Assembly (NCBI GenBank): GCA_003279105.1
Contig: QCBO01000003.1
Location: forward strand, 1-64,000
Source: Prochlorococcus sp. AG-347-I19
GTDB lineage: Bacteria > Cyanobacteriota > Cyanobacteriia > PCC-6307 > Cyanobiaceae
Reading direction: 5' to 3'
Length of the DNA: 64,000 nucleotides
The notes beneath the pieces are model-generated. The model made no database searches. It worked only from the letters and a program-made list of their open reading frames with translations, and had not been told where the DNA came from. This document shows positions 1 through 8,860 of this stretch, piece after piece; within the stretch, counting starts at the first letter, position 1; every line of letters begins with the position of its first letter. The position numbers and the translations under genes are program-made.

Positions 1-564
1 TATTCTACTTCCAAATCTAGAACTTATTTTTTTTTGGTTTACTGCTGAAATAATCTCAGGATTAAGATTAAGAAAATCATCAATCCATAAATTATCTATT
101 ACATCTTTATAAAAATTATCTATATTATTTTCAATGCATGGATCTTGAGTTACCCCTATTTCAATACTATATTCATCAATAATATTTTTGCAAAAAGCAT
201 GGAATGTAGTTACTTGTAATTTATAAATTTGATTAACAAAATTATCAATTTCGGATATAGTTTTTTCCTTAGATTTTTCGTTCTCTTTAAACTTTAGATA
301 CCAATCCTTAAGGGTATTATCAATCTTACTTTCATTATGATTTTGCAAAAATAATTTTAAATCCTGAAATCTCAAAAATATTTTATCTCGTAATTCAGAA
401 CACGTATTTTTTGTAAAACTTAATAAGAGTATCTCATCTGGTTTAATTTTTTTCTCCAAAACATTTCTTAAAACTAAATGAGCTAAAGTGAAACTTTTGC
501 CAGTTCCTGCGCTTGCTTCTACTAATTTAAATTTATTATCTAATTTAATTTGATTTATATCCAT
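1..564 (-). CDS. recB: RecB-like exonuclease V beta subunit (helicase N-terminus, partial)
   Basis: This is the N-terminal 188 codons of a UvrD/RecB-type helicase; the rest lies beyond the left window edge. Reading from the ATG at 564, residues 16-24 read EASAGTGKS, the Walker A loop of this family, followed by the motif Ia-like LLLSFTKNTCSELRDKI. RecB with RecC processes double-strand DNA ends for recombination. It follows the recC-like gene in the same direction, with one small membrane gene between them, so a common transcript is likely. RecB is preferred over a generic UvrD because RecC is adjacent. The nuclease domain cannot be checked here. Confidence 0.85.
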   Translation of the reverse strand, partial: MDINQIKLDNKFKLVEASAGTGKSFTLAHLVLRNVLEKKIKPDEILLLSFTKNTCSELRDKIFLRFQDLKLFLQNHNESKIDNTLKDWYLKFKENEKSKEKTISEIDNFVNQIYKLQVTTFHAFCKNIIDEYSIEIGVTQDPCIENNIDNFYKDVIDNLWIDDFLNLNPEIISAVNQKKISSRFGSRI

Positions 565-576
565 ATCTTTATAACA

Positions 577-1050
577 TTAATAATTAACCTTATTTTTATA
601 AAGTAAGTAATTCTTAAATTTATTTTTTAAATATTGCTCTTCTAAAGCAATCTTAAATTTAATTATTAAAATTAAACTTGTTGATAAAAATAAATAATAA
701 AAAGATAACTTTGTTATAAAAACGCCAAAGGAAATAAATATTAAAGAATAGTACATTGGATGTCGCGTAAATCGATAAATACCCTTAGTAACAAGATTGC
801 TATTTTTTAAAGGTCTTGGGAAAGGGGATAAATTTCTTCCTAAGTCTTTAATTGCAACTAACAATATTATGAAAGCAATTATGATAATTAAAAAACCCAC
901 AAAATAAGAAAAAGGAGTTACTTTAATTATTTGTTTTTCTGGAATAAATTCCCATTTAAAAAAATGGAGACTAATAATAAAGAACTGTAAAAAAACAAGA
1001 ATTATTTCATAAGAAGCATTTAAAAAAATTTTTAACTGAAATTTAGTCAT
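577..1050 (-). CDS. Integral-membrane methyltransferase-like protein (ICMT/PEMT fold)
   Basis: This 157-residue protein has about four hydrophobic segments (near 14-32, 46-66, 100-113 and 116-130). The signature GIYRFTRHPMYY at residues 90-101 is the Arg-His-Pro motif of isoprenylcysteine and phospholipid methyltransferase-like membrane enzymes. It probably methylates a membrane-associated substrate with SAM, but the substrate cannot be told. It sits between recC (3 bp gap) and recB (12 bp gap) in the same direction, which suggests co-transcription with DNA-repair genes without showing a functional link. Confidence 0.75.
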   Translation of the reverse strand: MTKFQLKIFLNASYEIILVFLQFFIISLHFFKWEFIPEKQIIKVTPFSYFVGFLIIIIAFIILLVAIKDLGRNLSPFPRPLKNSNLVTKGIYRFTRHPMYYSLIFISFGVFITKLSFYYLFLSTSLILIIKFKIALEEQYLKNKFKNYLLYKNKVNY

Positions 1051-1053
1051 TAT

Positions 1054-4000
1054 TTATTTATTTAATGCTTCAATAAGAGGACCATATAATCTAAATGATA
1101 ATTTATCAAAATTAATATTTCCTAGAAAGAAGTCTGGTTCTTTTTTATTTCCAAAACATAATTTCATTTCGATATTATCTCTTTCTCCTTTAGAAAAAGT
1201 TTTATTACCAATCCATCTATCGGTAAAAGCTTTTTTCTCATTTTTTGATTTTAATTTTGCTTCTACATATTTAAAAGCACTTTCTGGAGGCAGAGGAAAA
1301 CATTTTTCAGAATAATTTTTAAAAATATTTATATATTCCTCTAAAATTAAATTCGACTCAATTGCTCCAGGGGTTTGAATAATTTGCGATTTATAATTAT
1401 TTTCTGTTCTAAAAATTACTTTAGTCTTTTTTATATTCTTCTTTAAAGAAGAAATGAAGAGTGATTTTATCCAAGCCTCTATCAAACGACTTAAACTTAA
1501 TTTCGCATGAATCAATTCAATTACTGTGTCATCAGCCATGAAATATTCTTCTTTATTTGCATTTGATTTAACATAAATTCTATTTATATTATTATGTTGA
1601 CTCAAACTTTTAGATAGACTTTCTAATAAATCTTTGATTTCTTTTTCCTTTATAAAAATACTATTTTTGGGAATAATAATCCCATTTTTAACCAATTGAT
1701 CATTAATGTTTAAATTTTTTAAATCATCAATAATATTATGGTTATCAATTTGTAACTCCTGGATAATTTTTGTAATTAGTTGCGATTTCTCCAGATTACT
1801 TACATACTCCTCATCTGGATGATGAATAAATATTTCCTTGGGAGAAATATTTTTTTTAATTAACCAATATTTTTGTGGCGTCTTGAACCAATAAATTAGT
1901 TCTGATAATTTGTAATTTTTAATATCAGATTTTTTTTCAATCCAATCTATATCTTCTACTAAAGAATAATTACTTTTAATTATTTCAGGGCTATCAATAT
2001 CAATTATTTCTTTTTTATTTAAATCAGAATCTTTTATTATTTGTTCTCTTTTACCTTGTTTTAAAAAACTATCAAAAAAAGAAATTAACTCTTTTATAGG
2101 AAATGAAACATCTAATTTTTTATTGTTTTTATCATTCTTTACCCAAGAAACTATAAATTTATCTCTACAAGCAATTAACAATTCAAGAAATAAATATTTC
2201 TCTCTTTCAAAAACTGATGGATCGCCAAGGTGATATTTATTATTTAATAAATTAATATTTTCATTCTTTGATAATTTTGGATAATAAGCACTGTTCATGT
2301 TTATTAAGAAGATAACCTTATGTGGTATTTGCCTTGCATTCTCAATATCACTTACAAGGATCTTGTTGATACGTGATTTGCTTTGATATTTAGCTTCATT
2401 TATGCAAGAAATTAATATCTCTCTAAAAACATTTAACAAAATAAGATCATCAGGAATTAAATGTATTGAATGTTTATCAAGAATTCTATTTATTTCACTA
2501 ATTTCTAAATAAAAATTTCCATTAGAATCAGCAATACTTTTTAATATAAACTTTATCTTTTCAATCCAACATGAGTAAGAAAAAGATCCCCTTAGCAAAT
2601 TAATATATTTTTTAAAATCAAGTAATAATTCAACCCATTTATTCAAATCCAAATTTAAATGTTTCAAACTAAAGGGTTTTAAATTAAGATTACTTAAATT
2701 TTCTTCTTCGTCATAAATTAAGCCTAAAGTAATTCTATTAATGCACCACTCTAGAGTATTTTTTTCTTCCCCTAACCTTTCATTAGCATCTAATCCCCAA
2801 TGAAAACCAACTTGTGTAAGTAAGAAAATAATTTCATCCTTCTCCGTAATATCAAAATCAAAAATGTTCTGAGTTTCTTTTTTAGAAAGCATATAATCTA
2901 TTTTTTCAAGTGTAATTTTCTCATTTGCTATTTCAGTGATGTCAATTAAAAATTTATAAATGTCTGGAGAATCATAATTATCATCATCAATAAAAAAATA
3001 AGGTATCTTTGCACCATTAATTAACTCATTATTGAAGATATACTTTAGATAAGGTTTAATTTGATTAGTTTGTGGAGATAAAATAGCAATATCACTATAT
3101 TTAATACTCTCGCAAGAATTTATTATTTCTACAATCTTATTTCTTATATACTCTAATTGACTATTCTGATTAAAATGCTCACAAAGTAATATTGAATCAT
3201 CCCTTTCATTTACAATAAAATCATTGCTATTATTATCAATTAGTCTTTTTTGGATTTGATTAAGAAGAGGAATATCTTTATTCTCTTGAAAATTAGTTGT
3301 TGGATCAATATATATTAAATTATTTTTTAAATTTATACCTTCTTTATAAATATTTTCCTCAATTAATTTCTGAAAGTTTGCTCCAAATTTGCCAAATATT
3401 TTCTCTATATTTGTATTATTTGAATTCGATTTACTTTTAAAATTATCAAATTCCAACTCACCTTCAATAAAATTTATTCTATTCCATAAATCATCTCCTG
3501 CAGATAATAAATATAAATTTACCTTAGTAAATTTTGAAAGTTCTGAATAAAAGTTAATATGTAGTTTAGATAAGTTATTATCAGAAATAATATAAATTTG
3601 ATTTGGCATTTGTAATTGAAAGTTTTTAACTTTTGTCAAATGCTTTATTAATTTAATCATGTATAAACATGCAGGCTTTTCAGATATCTTTTTCTCTAAT
3701 AATTTATATAAAATAGGCTGCCAAAATTGATCTGAATTTAAATTTTTAAATAGATTAGGCGAATTAATTTCATATCTATTCCATTCAGCAATCATTTCAG
3801 GTCTAAAAATTAGATAATCAATGAAATTATTCGCGATCTTTTTTGTCAGGTTATATAGGTCTCCATCAATTGTTTTTTCATTATCCAAATATTTATTAAT
3901 CCAATTTTTAAGCGGAAATGATTCTTTAAAGCTATTTAATTCTTCTAATGAATCAATAATGCCCCACTTAATTGACTCAAAATTCCATAAACCCATATCT

Positions 4001-4236
4001 ATGCCGGGGAAAAAATTTGTCAATAATGATTCCGTGAAATTTGATATTGTCTTAAATTCATAGAGAGCACTTATTTTGTTTTTTATAGTTATTTGTTCAT
4101 TTAACCAGTTCCCCAAAAAATAATTAGGAACAGCTATTTCTAAGTTTTCAGTTATGAGAGGTGGACATATTTTTAATTCTTCGGCCAAAAGCTCAATAAT
4201 CACTTCAATTTTGTTTGACTTATATAGATTGAGCAA
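1054..4236 (-). CDS. recC: Exodeoxyribonuclease V gamma subunit RecC
   Basis: This 1060-residue protein is near the usual RecC length (about 1100). It reads as the inactivated-helicase family: an N-terminal segment like that of RecC (ENLEIAVPNYFLGNWLN near the start), a middle with a DIAILSPQ helicase-like stretch, and a C-terminal region beginning around IDIDSPEIIKSNY. RecC holds RecB and splits the duplex during end resection. It heads a minus-strand run recC, membrane methyltransferase, recB. No recD is visible in the window. Its very high Lys, Asn and Ile content fits the AT-rich genome. Confidence 0.85.
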   Translation of the reverse strand: MLNLYKSNKIEVIIELLAEELKICPPLITENLEIAVPNYFLGNWLNEQITIKNKISALYEFKTISNFTESLLTNFFPGIDMGLWNFESIKWGIIDSLEELNSFKESFPLKNWINKYLDNEKTIDGDLYNLTKKIANNFIDYLIFRPEMIAEWNRYEINSPNLFKNLNSDQFWQPILYKLLEKKISEKPACLYMIKLIKHLTKVKNFQLQMPNQIYIISDNNLSKLHINFYSELSKFTKVNLYLLSAGDDLWNRINFIEGELEFDNFKSKSNSNNTNIEKIFGKFGANFQKLIEENIYKEGINLKNNLIYIDPTTNFQENKDIPLLNQIQKRLIDNNSNDFIVNERDDSILLCEHFNQNSQLEYIRNKIVEIINSCESIKYSDIAILSPQTNQIKPYLKYIFNNELINGAKIPYFFIDDDNYDSPDIYKFLIDITEIANEKITLEKIDYMLSKKETQNIFDFDITEKDEIIFLLTQVGFHWGLDANERLGEEKNTLEWCINRITLGLIYDEEENLSNLNLKPFSLKHLNLDLNKWVELLLDFKKYINLLRGSFSYSCWIEKIKFILKSIADSNGNFYLEISEINRILDKHSIHLIPDDLILLNVFREILISCINEAKYQSKSRINKILVSDIENARQIPHKVIFLINMNSAYYPKLSKNENINLLNNKYHLGDPSVFEREKYLFLELLIACRDKFIVSWVKNDKNNKKLDVSFPIKELISFFDSFLKQGKREQIIKDSDLNKKEIIDIDSPEIIKSNYSLVEDIDWIEKKSDIKNYKLSELIYWFKTPQKYWLIKKNISPKEIFIHHPDEEYVSNLEKSQLITKIIQELQIDNHNIIDDLKNLNINDQLVKNGIIIPKNSIFIKEKEIKDLLESLSKSLSQHNNINRIYVKSNANKEEYFMADDTVIELIHAKLSLSRLIEAWIKSLFISSLKKNIKKTKVIFRTENNYKSQIIQTPGAIESNLILEEYINIFKNYSEKCFPLPPESAFKYVEAKLKSKNEKKAFTDRWIGNKTFSKGERDNIEMKLCFGNKKEPDFFLGNINFDKLSFRLYGPLIEALNK

Positions 4237-4253
4237 TTTACTGGTTGGTTATA

Positions 4254-4571
4254 TTACTCAACTTTAAATGGATCAGTTATTTCTGCATTAGGAAATTCGA
4301 ATTCCCCAACAGCAACAAACTCTAACCGCAGCTTTAAGAAAGTTATAAATTTTTTATCCGTCGATAAAATAGCAGCTGGAGGTGATGGAATCTTTGCTTT
4401 TAGATCAACAAATTGGGTGGTTTGCAAAAATGATGGATTTTTTAAAAGCCAAAAATCTATTTCTTTATTATTTTCTTTATAGTTCCTCATCCTTTCTTTC
4501 AAAATCTCCTCAATTGGTTCTTCAACAGTTAAAAACTTTTGACTTGCCGCTACGAAAAAATATGTTGTCAT
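4254..4571 (-). CDS. ycf54: Ycf54, Mg-protoporphyrin monomethyl ester cyclase subunit
   Basis: The 105-residue protein begins MTTYFFVAASQKFL and contains the family-typical KEIDFWLLK and FITFLKLRLEFV segments. Length and sequence match cyanobacterial Ycf54 (DUF2488) as I recall it. Ycf54 associates with the AcsF cyclase that closes the fifth ring of chlorophyll, and it is needed for cyclase activity and accumulation. It ends 17 bp before recC starts and follows pdxJ in the same direction, so the three may share a transcript. Confidence 0.9.
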   Translation of the reverse strand: MTTYFFVAASQKFLTVEEPIEEILKERMRNYKENNKEIDFWLLKNPSFLQTTQFVDLKAKIPSPPAAILSTDKKFITFLKLRLEFVAVGEFEFPNAEITDPFKVE

Positions 4572-4579
4572 TTTGAAAT

Positions 4580-5296
4580 TTAATTTGATGTAATAAGGGA
4601 CTTCATTTCACGTACAGACTTTTCCAATCCTATCGCTAAAGCCCTTGCAACAATACTATGACCTATATTTAACTCGTTCATATTGTTAATTGATGCAATT
4701 TTTTTAACATTATTGTAGTTAAGGCCATGACCAGCATTAACAACTAACCCTAGGTCATTTGCTAAATGTGTAGACTCTATAATCCTTTGAAGTTCTTTAT
4801 ATTGTTCAGATCCTGATAGTTCAGCATATTTTCCAGTATGTAATTCTATAAAATCAAAACCTATCTCTTTGGAATAATTTATCTGTTCTCCAAGAGGATC
4901 AATAAATGCACTTACTTCTATATTTAAATCCCTTAAATTCCCAACAAAATTCTTAAGGTATTGGACATTACTTTTTAAATTCAACCCGCCTTCAGTAGTA
5001 ACTTCCTCTCTTTTCTCGGGGACAAGCGTTACATAATCGGGAAGAATTTTTTTGGCAATTTCTAACATTTCTTCTGTAGCAGCCATTTCTAAATTGAGTT
5101 TTGTTTTTATAGTCTCTTTCAAAAGGAATACGTCTCTATCCTGTATATGTCTTCTATCTTCTCTTAGATGTACTGTTATAGAGTCAGCCCCTCCTAATTC
5201 AGCTAAAAAAGCAAATTGCACAGGATCAGGCTCGACAGTTTTCCTCGCTTGCCTTACATTTGCAATATGGTCAATGTTTACTCCTAAAGTAGCCAT
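4580..5296 (-). CDS. pdxJ: Pyridoxine 5'-phosphate synthase PdxJ
   Basis: PdxJ condenses 1-deoxyxylulose 5-phosphate with 3-amino-2-oxopropyl phosphate, the last ring-closing step of de novo vitamin B6 synthesis. I place the start at the ATG at 5296 (MATLGVNIDHIANVRQARK), giving 238 residues, the usual family length. A longer reading frame to 5650 exists, but its extra 118 codons overlap plsC in antisense and look non-coding. The catalytic and phosphate-binding segment HLREDRRHIQDRD lies at residues 43-55, and a VNAGHGL motif lies near the C-terminus. It precedes ycf54 by 8 bp. Confidence 0.95.
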   Translation of the reverse strand: MATLGVNIDHIANVRQARKTVEPDPVQFAFLAELGGADSITVHLREDRRHIQDRDVFLLKETIKTKLNLEMAATEEMLEIAKKILPDYVTLVPEKREEVTTEGGLNLKSNVQYLKNFVGNLRDLNIEVSAFIDPLGEQINYSKEIGFDFIELHTGKYAELSGSEQYKELQRIIESTHLANDLGLVVNAGHGLNYNNVKKIASINNMNELNIGHSIVARALAIGLEKSVREMKSLITSN

Positions 5297-5396
5297 AATT
5301 TTGAAAATTTTAGTTTCTAGACAATCTCGTAACCGCCCAATAATAGCTAATAAAAAAAGGCAAACACTTAAATTATTAATATACAGTAAATAGAAC

Positions 5397-6071
5397 TTGA
5401 AGAAGAATTCCTTAAATATTTGGCGTAAAATCAATCCTGTGTTGGGATTTATTGCAATGTTCGTTACCCAGGACGTTGTTTTGAGATTCTTTTTTAGAAA
5501 AAAGAAAATATTAAAAAATGGTTTTTCGATTCCCGTAAATTCCTCTATCATTTTGGCTCCAACCCATAGATCAAGATGGGACGGCATAATACTCACAATG
5601 GCAATGGGTAGAAGGGTAACAAAAAAGGATTGTAGATTTATGGTTACCAAATCCGAAATGAGAGGGATACAAGGTTGGTTTTTAAAAAGACTTGGATGTT
5701 TTTCGATAAATCAATTATCGCCATCTCTCTCAGCATTAAGATATGCCATTGATCTTATAGAAAAAGGAGAACAACTAGTTGTTTTCCCCGAAGGAAAGAT
5801 TAATAAATATGGAAAAAAATTAGTTCTCAAAGAAGGATTGTATAGATTAGCCAGACTGGCTACCAAAAAAACAACTTCTATTATTATTATTCCAATTGGA
5901 ATTGCTTACAGCAAAATACCTCCGAACTTTAGGGGCGAATTTTGTTTATCCTTTGGAAAACCAATACCAATTAATGATTACTCAAACCTTACTATCAAAG
6001 ACTTCAATAAATTTCTAAATGAAAAAATGACTCAAGAGGAAGAAAAAGCATTAAAAAGTTTAGGTAGATGA
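5397..6071 (+). CDS. plsC: 1-acyl-glycerol-3-phosphate acyltransferase (PlsC family)
   Basis: This 224-residue protein carries the acyltransferase HX4D motif (H57-D62 in APTHRSRWDG) and an FPEG block at 130-133, both diagnostic for the PlsC/LPAAT family. It probably acylates lysophosphatidate at the inner membrane to make phosphatidate. The start is a TTG at 5397; an ATG 20 codons downstream is an alternative that would keep both motifs. It diverges from pdxJ with about 100 bp between the two starts, which must hold both promoters. Confidence 0.85.
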   Translation: MKKNSLNIWRKINPVLGFIAMFVTQDVVLRFFFRKKKILKNGFSIPVNSSIILAPTHRSRWDGIILTMAMGRRVTKKDCRFMVTKSEMRGIQGWFLKRLGCFSINQLSPSLSALRYAIDLIEKGEQLVVFPEGKINKYGKKLVLKEGLYRLARLATKKTTSIIIIPIGIAYSKIPPNFRGEFCLSFGKPIPINDYSNLTIKDFNKFLNEKMTQEEEKALKSLGR

Positions 6072-6102
6072 ATCTGCAATAAGTTACTATGAATTTTAAT
6101 AA

Positions 6103-6630
6103 ATGAATAAGAAAATGAAACTCTTAAAATTAATCCCAATTTTATTTATATTTTTTGGATATGTTCCTTACAAAAATGAAGTTCATGCAGAAATAAGGAA
6201 TCCAGAAGAATTCAGAGTACTTTCAAATGAGGGTAAAAAGCTTTCTATCGCAAACGTAGAATATTTCATAAAAGAGGGTGATAAATATATTAATACCGGG
6301 GATTTCGAAAAAGCCAAGGATTTTTATCTAGACGCTAGAAAATTGGCAAAGCAACTTGCCTCTTTTTATTCTGATCTAAATTCATCCTTCAAAGGAATTG
6401 ATGCGAGAATACCAAATGAAATGCAAAGGAAAGGTAAGCAAACATTACAAATTTTGGCAGAATCAAATGAGAGATTAGCCTCTATGTATATAAAAACTGA
6501 AAAGCCTGAGGTTGCAGTACCCTTACTTGTTGAAACAATTAGAATAATGTCACCTAGTAGTCCAGAAGGTAAAGAAGCTTATGAAAAATTGATCCAACTA
6601 GGATTTGTTGAAACAAAATACAAAGGTTAA
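6103..6630 (+). CDS. Exported TPR-like protein of unknown function
   Basis: This 175-residue protein has a signal peptide (charged start, hydrophobic 8-22, likely cleavage after the Ala at 29 in VHA). The mature part contains a TPR-like helix pair (EGDKYINTGDFEKAKDFYLDA) and a second repeat near the C-terminus (KPEVAVPLLVETIRI). It is presumably periplasmic or thylakoid-lumenal and binds protein. It lies 31 bp after plsC and 12 bp before bolA in the same direction. I recognise it only as a type of conserved cyanobacterial protein. Confidence 0.75.
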   Translation: MNKKMKLLKLIPILFIFFGYVPYKNEVHAEIRNPEEFRVLSNEGKKLSIANVEYFIKEGDKYINTGDFEKAKDFYLDARKLAKQLASFYSDLNSSFKGIDARIPNEMQRKGKQTLQILAESNERLASMYIKTEKPEVAVPLLVETIRIMSPSSPEGKEAYEKLIQLGFVETKYKG

Positions 6631-6642
6631 TTAAAATTTATT

Positions 6643-6873
6643 ATGATTACGAAAAAAGAAGTTGTTAAATTAATCACTAAAAAAATTCCAAGTTCCCAGG
6701 TTTTTGTTGAAAACCTCAAGGGAAATGATCATTTACAAGTAACTGTAATTGCATCTGAATTCAATGGATTATCATTAGTTAAACAACATCAGCTAGTATA
6801 TTCTGCTTTGAAGGAAGAATTAGCTTCAGAGGCTATCCATGCACTGGCTTTGAAAACAGAAACTCCAAATTGA
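6643..6873 (+). CDS. bolA: BolA family protein
   Basis: This 76-residue protein matches the compact BolA fold: a beta strand with DHLQVTVIASEF, the helix segment LVKQHQLVYSALKEEL, and a C-terminal HALALKT containing the conserved His. BolA proteins form 2Fe-2S complexes with CGFS monothiol glutaredoxins and take part in iron signalling. The next gene, only 3 bp downstream, encodes exactly such a glutaredoxin, which strongly supports both calls and a two-gene unit. Confidence 0.9.
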   Translation: MITKKEVVKLITKKIPSSQVFVENLKGNDHLQVTVIASEFNGLSLVKQHQLVYSALKEELASEAIHALALKTETPN

Positions 6874-6876
6874 ATT

Positions 6877-7200
6877 ATGGACAACCTAACAAAAGATAAA
6901 ATACAAAAACTGATTGACTCAAATCCAGTGATGGTTTTCATGAAGGGAACAAAATTAATGCCTCAATGCGGTTTTTCCAACAATGTAGTTCAAATACTAA
7001 ATTCCCTAGGGGTAGAATTTGGTACATTTGATGTTTTAAGTGATTTCGCTATACGAGAAGGTATCAAAGAATATTCAGATTGGCCAACAATTCCTCAAGT
7101 TTACTTAAAAGGAGAATTTCTTGGAGGATCAGACATTCTTATTGAAATGTACAACTCTGGATCTCTTAAAGAAAAAATAGAAATTGAATTAGCGTCTTAA
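6877..7200 (+). CDS. grxD: Monothiol glutaredoxin, CGFS type (Grx4 family)
   Basis: This 107-residue protein has the monothiol active site CGFS at residues 31-34 and the cis-proline loop WPTIPQVY (P73), followed by the glutathione-binding GGSDI. CGFS glutaredoxins bind and transfer 2Fe-2S clusters using glutathione. It is immediately downstream of bolA, its usual partner, and near-certainly co-transcribed with it. Length and motifs are complete. Confidence 0.95.
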   Translation: MDNLTKDKIQKLIDSNPVMVFMKGTKLMPQCGFSNNVVQILNSLGVEFGTFDVLSDFAIREGIKEYSDWPTIPQVYLKGEFLGGSDILIEMYNSGSLKEKIEIELAS

Positions 7201-7248
7201 GATAATTAGTGAGTATAAATACTGTATTAATTAATAAAAATTAATATT

Positions 7249-7518
7249 TTAAATCATTTTTTTATCAAAAAACCCTTTATTTCCATCTCCATCTGGATCA
7301 ATAAAACTTGACGGATCTAAAATCCATCTTTCAATTAATCTTTCTAATTTCTCTTGATCCTTTTGCTCTAAACTACTGCAATTCCTTAATGCTTGGAGAT
7401 AACCATCACTATATAATTTAAGATCAGATGGTGTATGAAAACGTGTAACTAAGTCTTGGCAACTATCGCAAATTGACTGAAAATGACGAATTGCTTTGGG
7501 GTTTTCAAATGATGTCAT
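7249..7518 (-). CDS. Small conserved cyanobacterial protein with CxxC
   Basis: This 89-residue soluble protein has a CDSC pair (C17, C20) near the N-terminus, an all-helical middle, and a C-terminus ending in DPDGDGNKGFFDKK. It resembles a small uncharacterised protein widespread in cyanobacteria (possibly DUF6761, from memory). It is convergent with grxD and divergent from the response regulator at 7605, sharing an 86 bp promoter region with it. No function is assigned. Confidence 0.7.
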   Translation of the reverse strand: MTSFENPKAIRHFQSICDSCQDLVTRFHTPSDLKLYSDGYLQALRNCSSLEQKDQEKLERLIERWILDPSSFIDPDGDGNKGFFDKKMI

Positions 7519-7604
7519 AATTCGATAAATTCTGATTTTTATTTTGCATTTGTTATACCTTATTAGAGACGATCAAAAATTGCCTGGCCAAACAGTAATT
7601 AAGA

Positions 7605-8342
7605 ATGCAATCAACTGAGCAAATCTTAGCTTCAACTCCTGGCAGTTCACAATTGCCTACGAGCTCTCAAACTCCTTCAAGAGTTCTAGTTGTTGAACCT
7701 CACCCCACACTTAGAACAGTCCTTGTGCAAAGGCTTCGCCAAGATGGCCATTTAGCTGCAGCAGTTGGCACAGCTGCAGAAGCTATTGACTTATGCAGAG
7801 AACAATCACCTGACTTATTAGTTAGCGCAGAAATCCTCGAGCAGAATACTGCAATGAGACTTGCCCAACAACTTGGGTCTTCAGTCATAGTTTTAACGGC
7901 AAGATCAGGTGTTGAAGCATTAGTAAATCTATTAGATGAAGGGGCGGATGATGTTCTCAGAAAACCTTTTGGACTCGAAGAGCTTGCAGCAAGATGCAGA
8001 ACACTTTTAAAAAGGGGAAGGATAGGATTACAAGAAAAAGTTGAGGTTGGTCCCTTAGAGGTTCATCTTCTTTTAAGACAAGTTACTCTAAGCGAGAAGC
8101 CCGTAGAACTAAGTCCTAGGGAGTTCGCACTGCTATGCGCTCTTTTAATGCCACCAGGAATGGTTAGAAGTCGTCAAGAGCTCTTAAGGATGGCCTGGCC
8201 GCCCTTCAGTGGTGGCCCTAGGTCTGTAGATACACAGGTATTAACTTTACGGAGGAAATTAGAACAGGCTGGATTAGGCGAAGGCGGGGGAATAACCACT
8301 GTTAGGCAACAAGGTTATAGATTCAGTATTGATAATATTTAA
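7605..8342 (+). CDS. OmpR-type response regulator with degenerate receiver
   Basis: The layout is a Ser/Thr/Pro-rich N-terminal tail (1-25), a receiver-like domain (about 26-138) and a winged-helix DNA-binding domain (about 145-243) with the OmpR motif RSVDTQVLTLRRKL. The receiver keeps T98 and K120 (RKPF), but the Asp-Asp acid pair reads E31-P32. The phosphoacceptor position in PDLLVSAEIL is Ala (A75). Classical His-Asp phosphotransfer therefore cannot occur, and it is probably a constitutive or ligand-controlled transcription factor. Codon use looks richer in G and C than the neighbours. Its last codons overlap the convergent gene at 8339. Confidence 0.9.
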   Translation: MQSTEQILASTPGSSQLPTSSQTPSRVLVVEPHPTLRTVLVQRLRQDGHLAAAVGTAAEAIDLCREQSPDLLVSAEILEQNTAMRLAQQLGSSVIVLTARSGVEALVNLLDEGADDVLRKPFGLEELAARCRTLLKRGRIGLQEKVEVGPLEVHLLLRQVTLSEKPVELSPREFALLCALLMPPGMVRSRQELLRMAWPPFSGGPRSVDTQVLTLRRKLEQAGLGEGGGITTVRQQGYRFSIDNI

Positions 8343-8845
8343 TTTAGAAAAGCAAAAAGTTCACCAATAATCATAAAAACTGATATTAATGTCAGTAATT
8401 TATATGTCCATAGTGGTGATATGTGAGATATTTCCTTAATAGCAATACCAGTATTACTGCAAACAATTAATAATAATTTTTCAAAGTTTTCAACTCGTTG
8501 TGGAACAAGAAAATTATCTCCTTGAAAAGTATTAAAGTAATAAACTTTACTACCCTGACTGGTTGGCAAAGATTTAATTGATTTAATATCTTTCCAAGAT
8601 ATCTCCCAATTTTTTTTTCCTAAGAATTTAGAAATAAAGCTGCTTTTGTATGAAATTTTATTACTGCAAGTTTCTACATAATCACTCGTAATATTATTTA
8701 TAAAATAAAGTCCCAAGGTAAAAATAATAATAGAGGGGATTTTTAATTTTTCAATTGAAATAAATGGCAAAGGAATTGTAAGAGCTAAATAAAGAGAAAT
8801 TAACGAGCTTTTTACAAAAAAAAGAGTTTTAAACTTTTCTATCAT
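8339..8845 (-). CDS. Membrane protein of unknown function
   Basis: This 168-residue protein has two N-terminal hydrophobic segments (about 13-30 and 34-50), a soluble middle containing KISYKSSFISKFLGKKNWEI (a PH-like pattern of short strands), and a C-terminal membrane segment ending ELFAFLN. It lies 15 bp downstream of crtH in the same direction and overlaps the end of the convergent regulator by 4 bp. Function unknown. Confidence 0.65.
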   Translation of the reverse strand: MIEKFKTLFFVKSSLISLYLALTIPLPFISIEKLKIPSIIIFTLGLYFINNITSDYVETCSNKISYKSSFISKFLGKKNWEISWKDIKSIKSLPTSQGSKVYYFNTFQGDNFLVPQRVENFEKLLLIVCSNTGIAIKEISHISPLWTYKLLTLISVFMIIGELFAFLN

Positions 8846-8860
8846 TTCAGAAAAATCCTT

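Noticed and set aside
5297-5650. N-terminal extension of pdxJ
   Set aside because: PdxJ proteins begin at MATLGVNIDH; the extension is antisense to plsC and would add 118 residues found in no PdxJ that I know.
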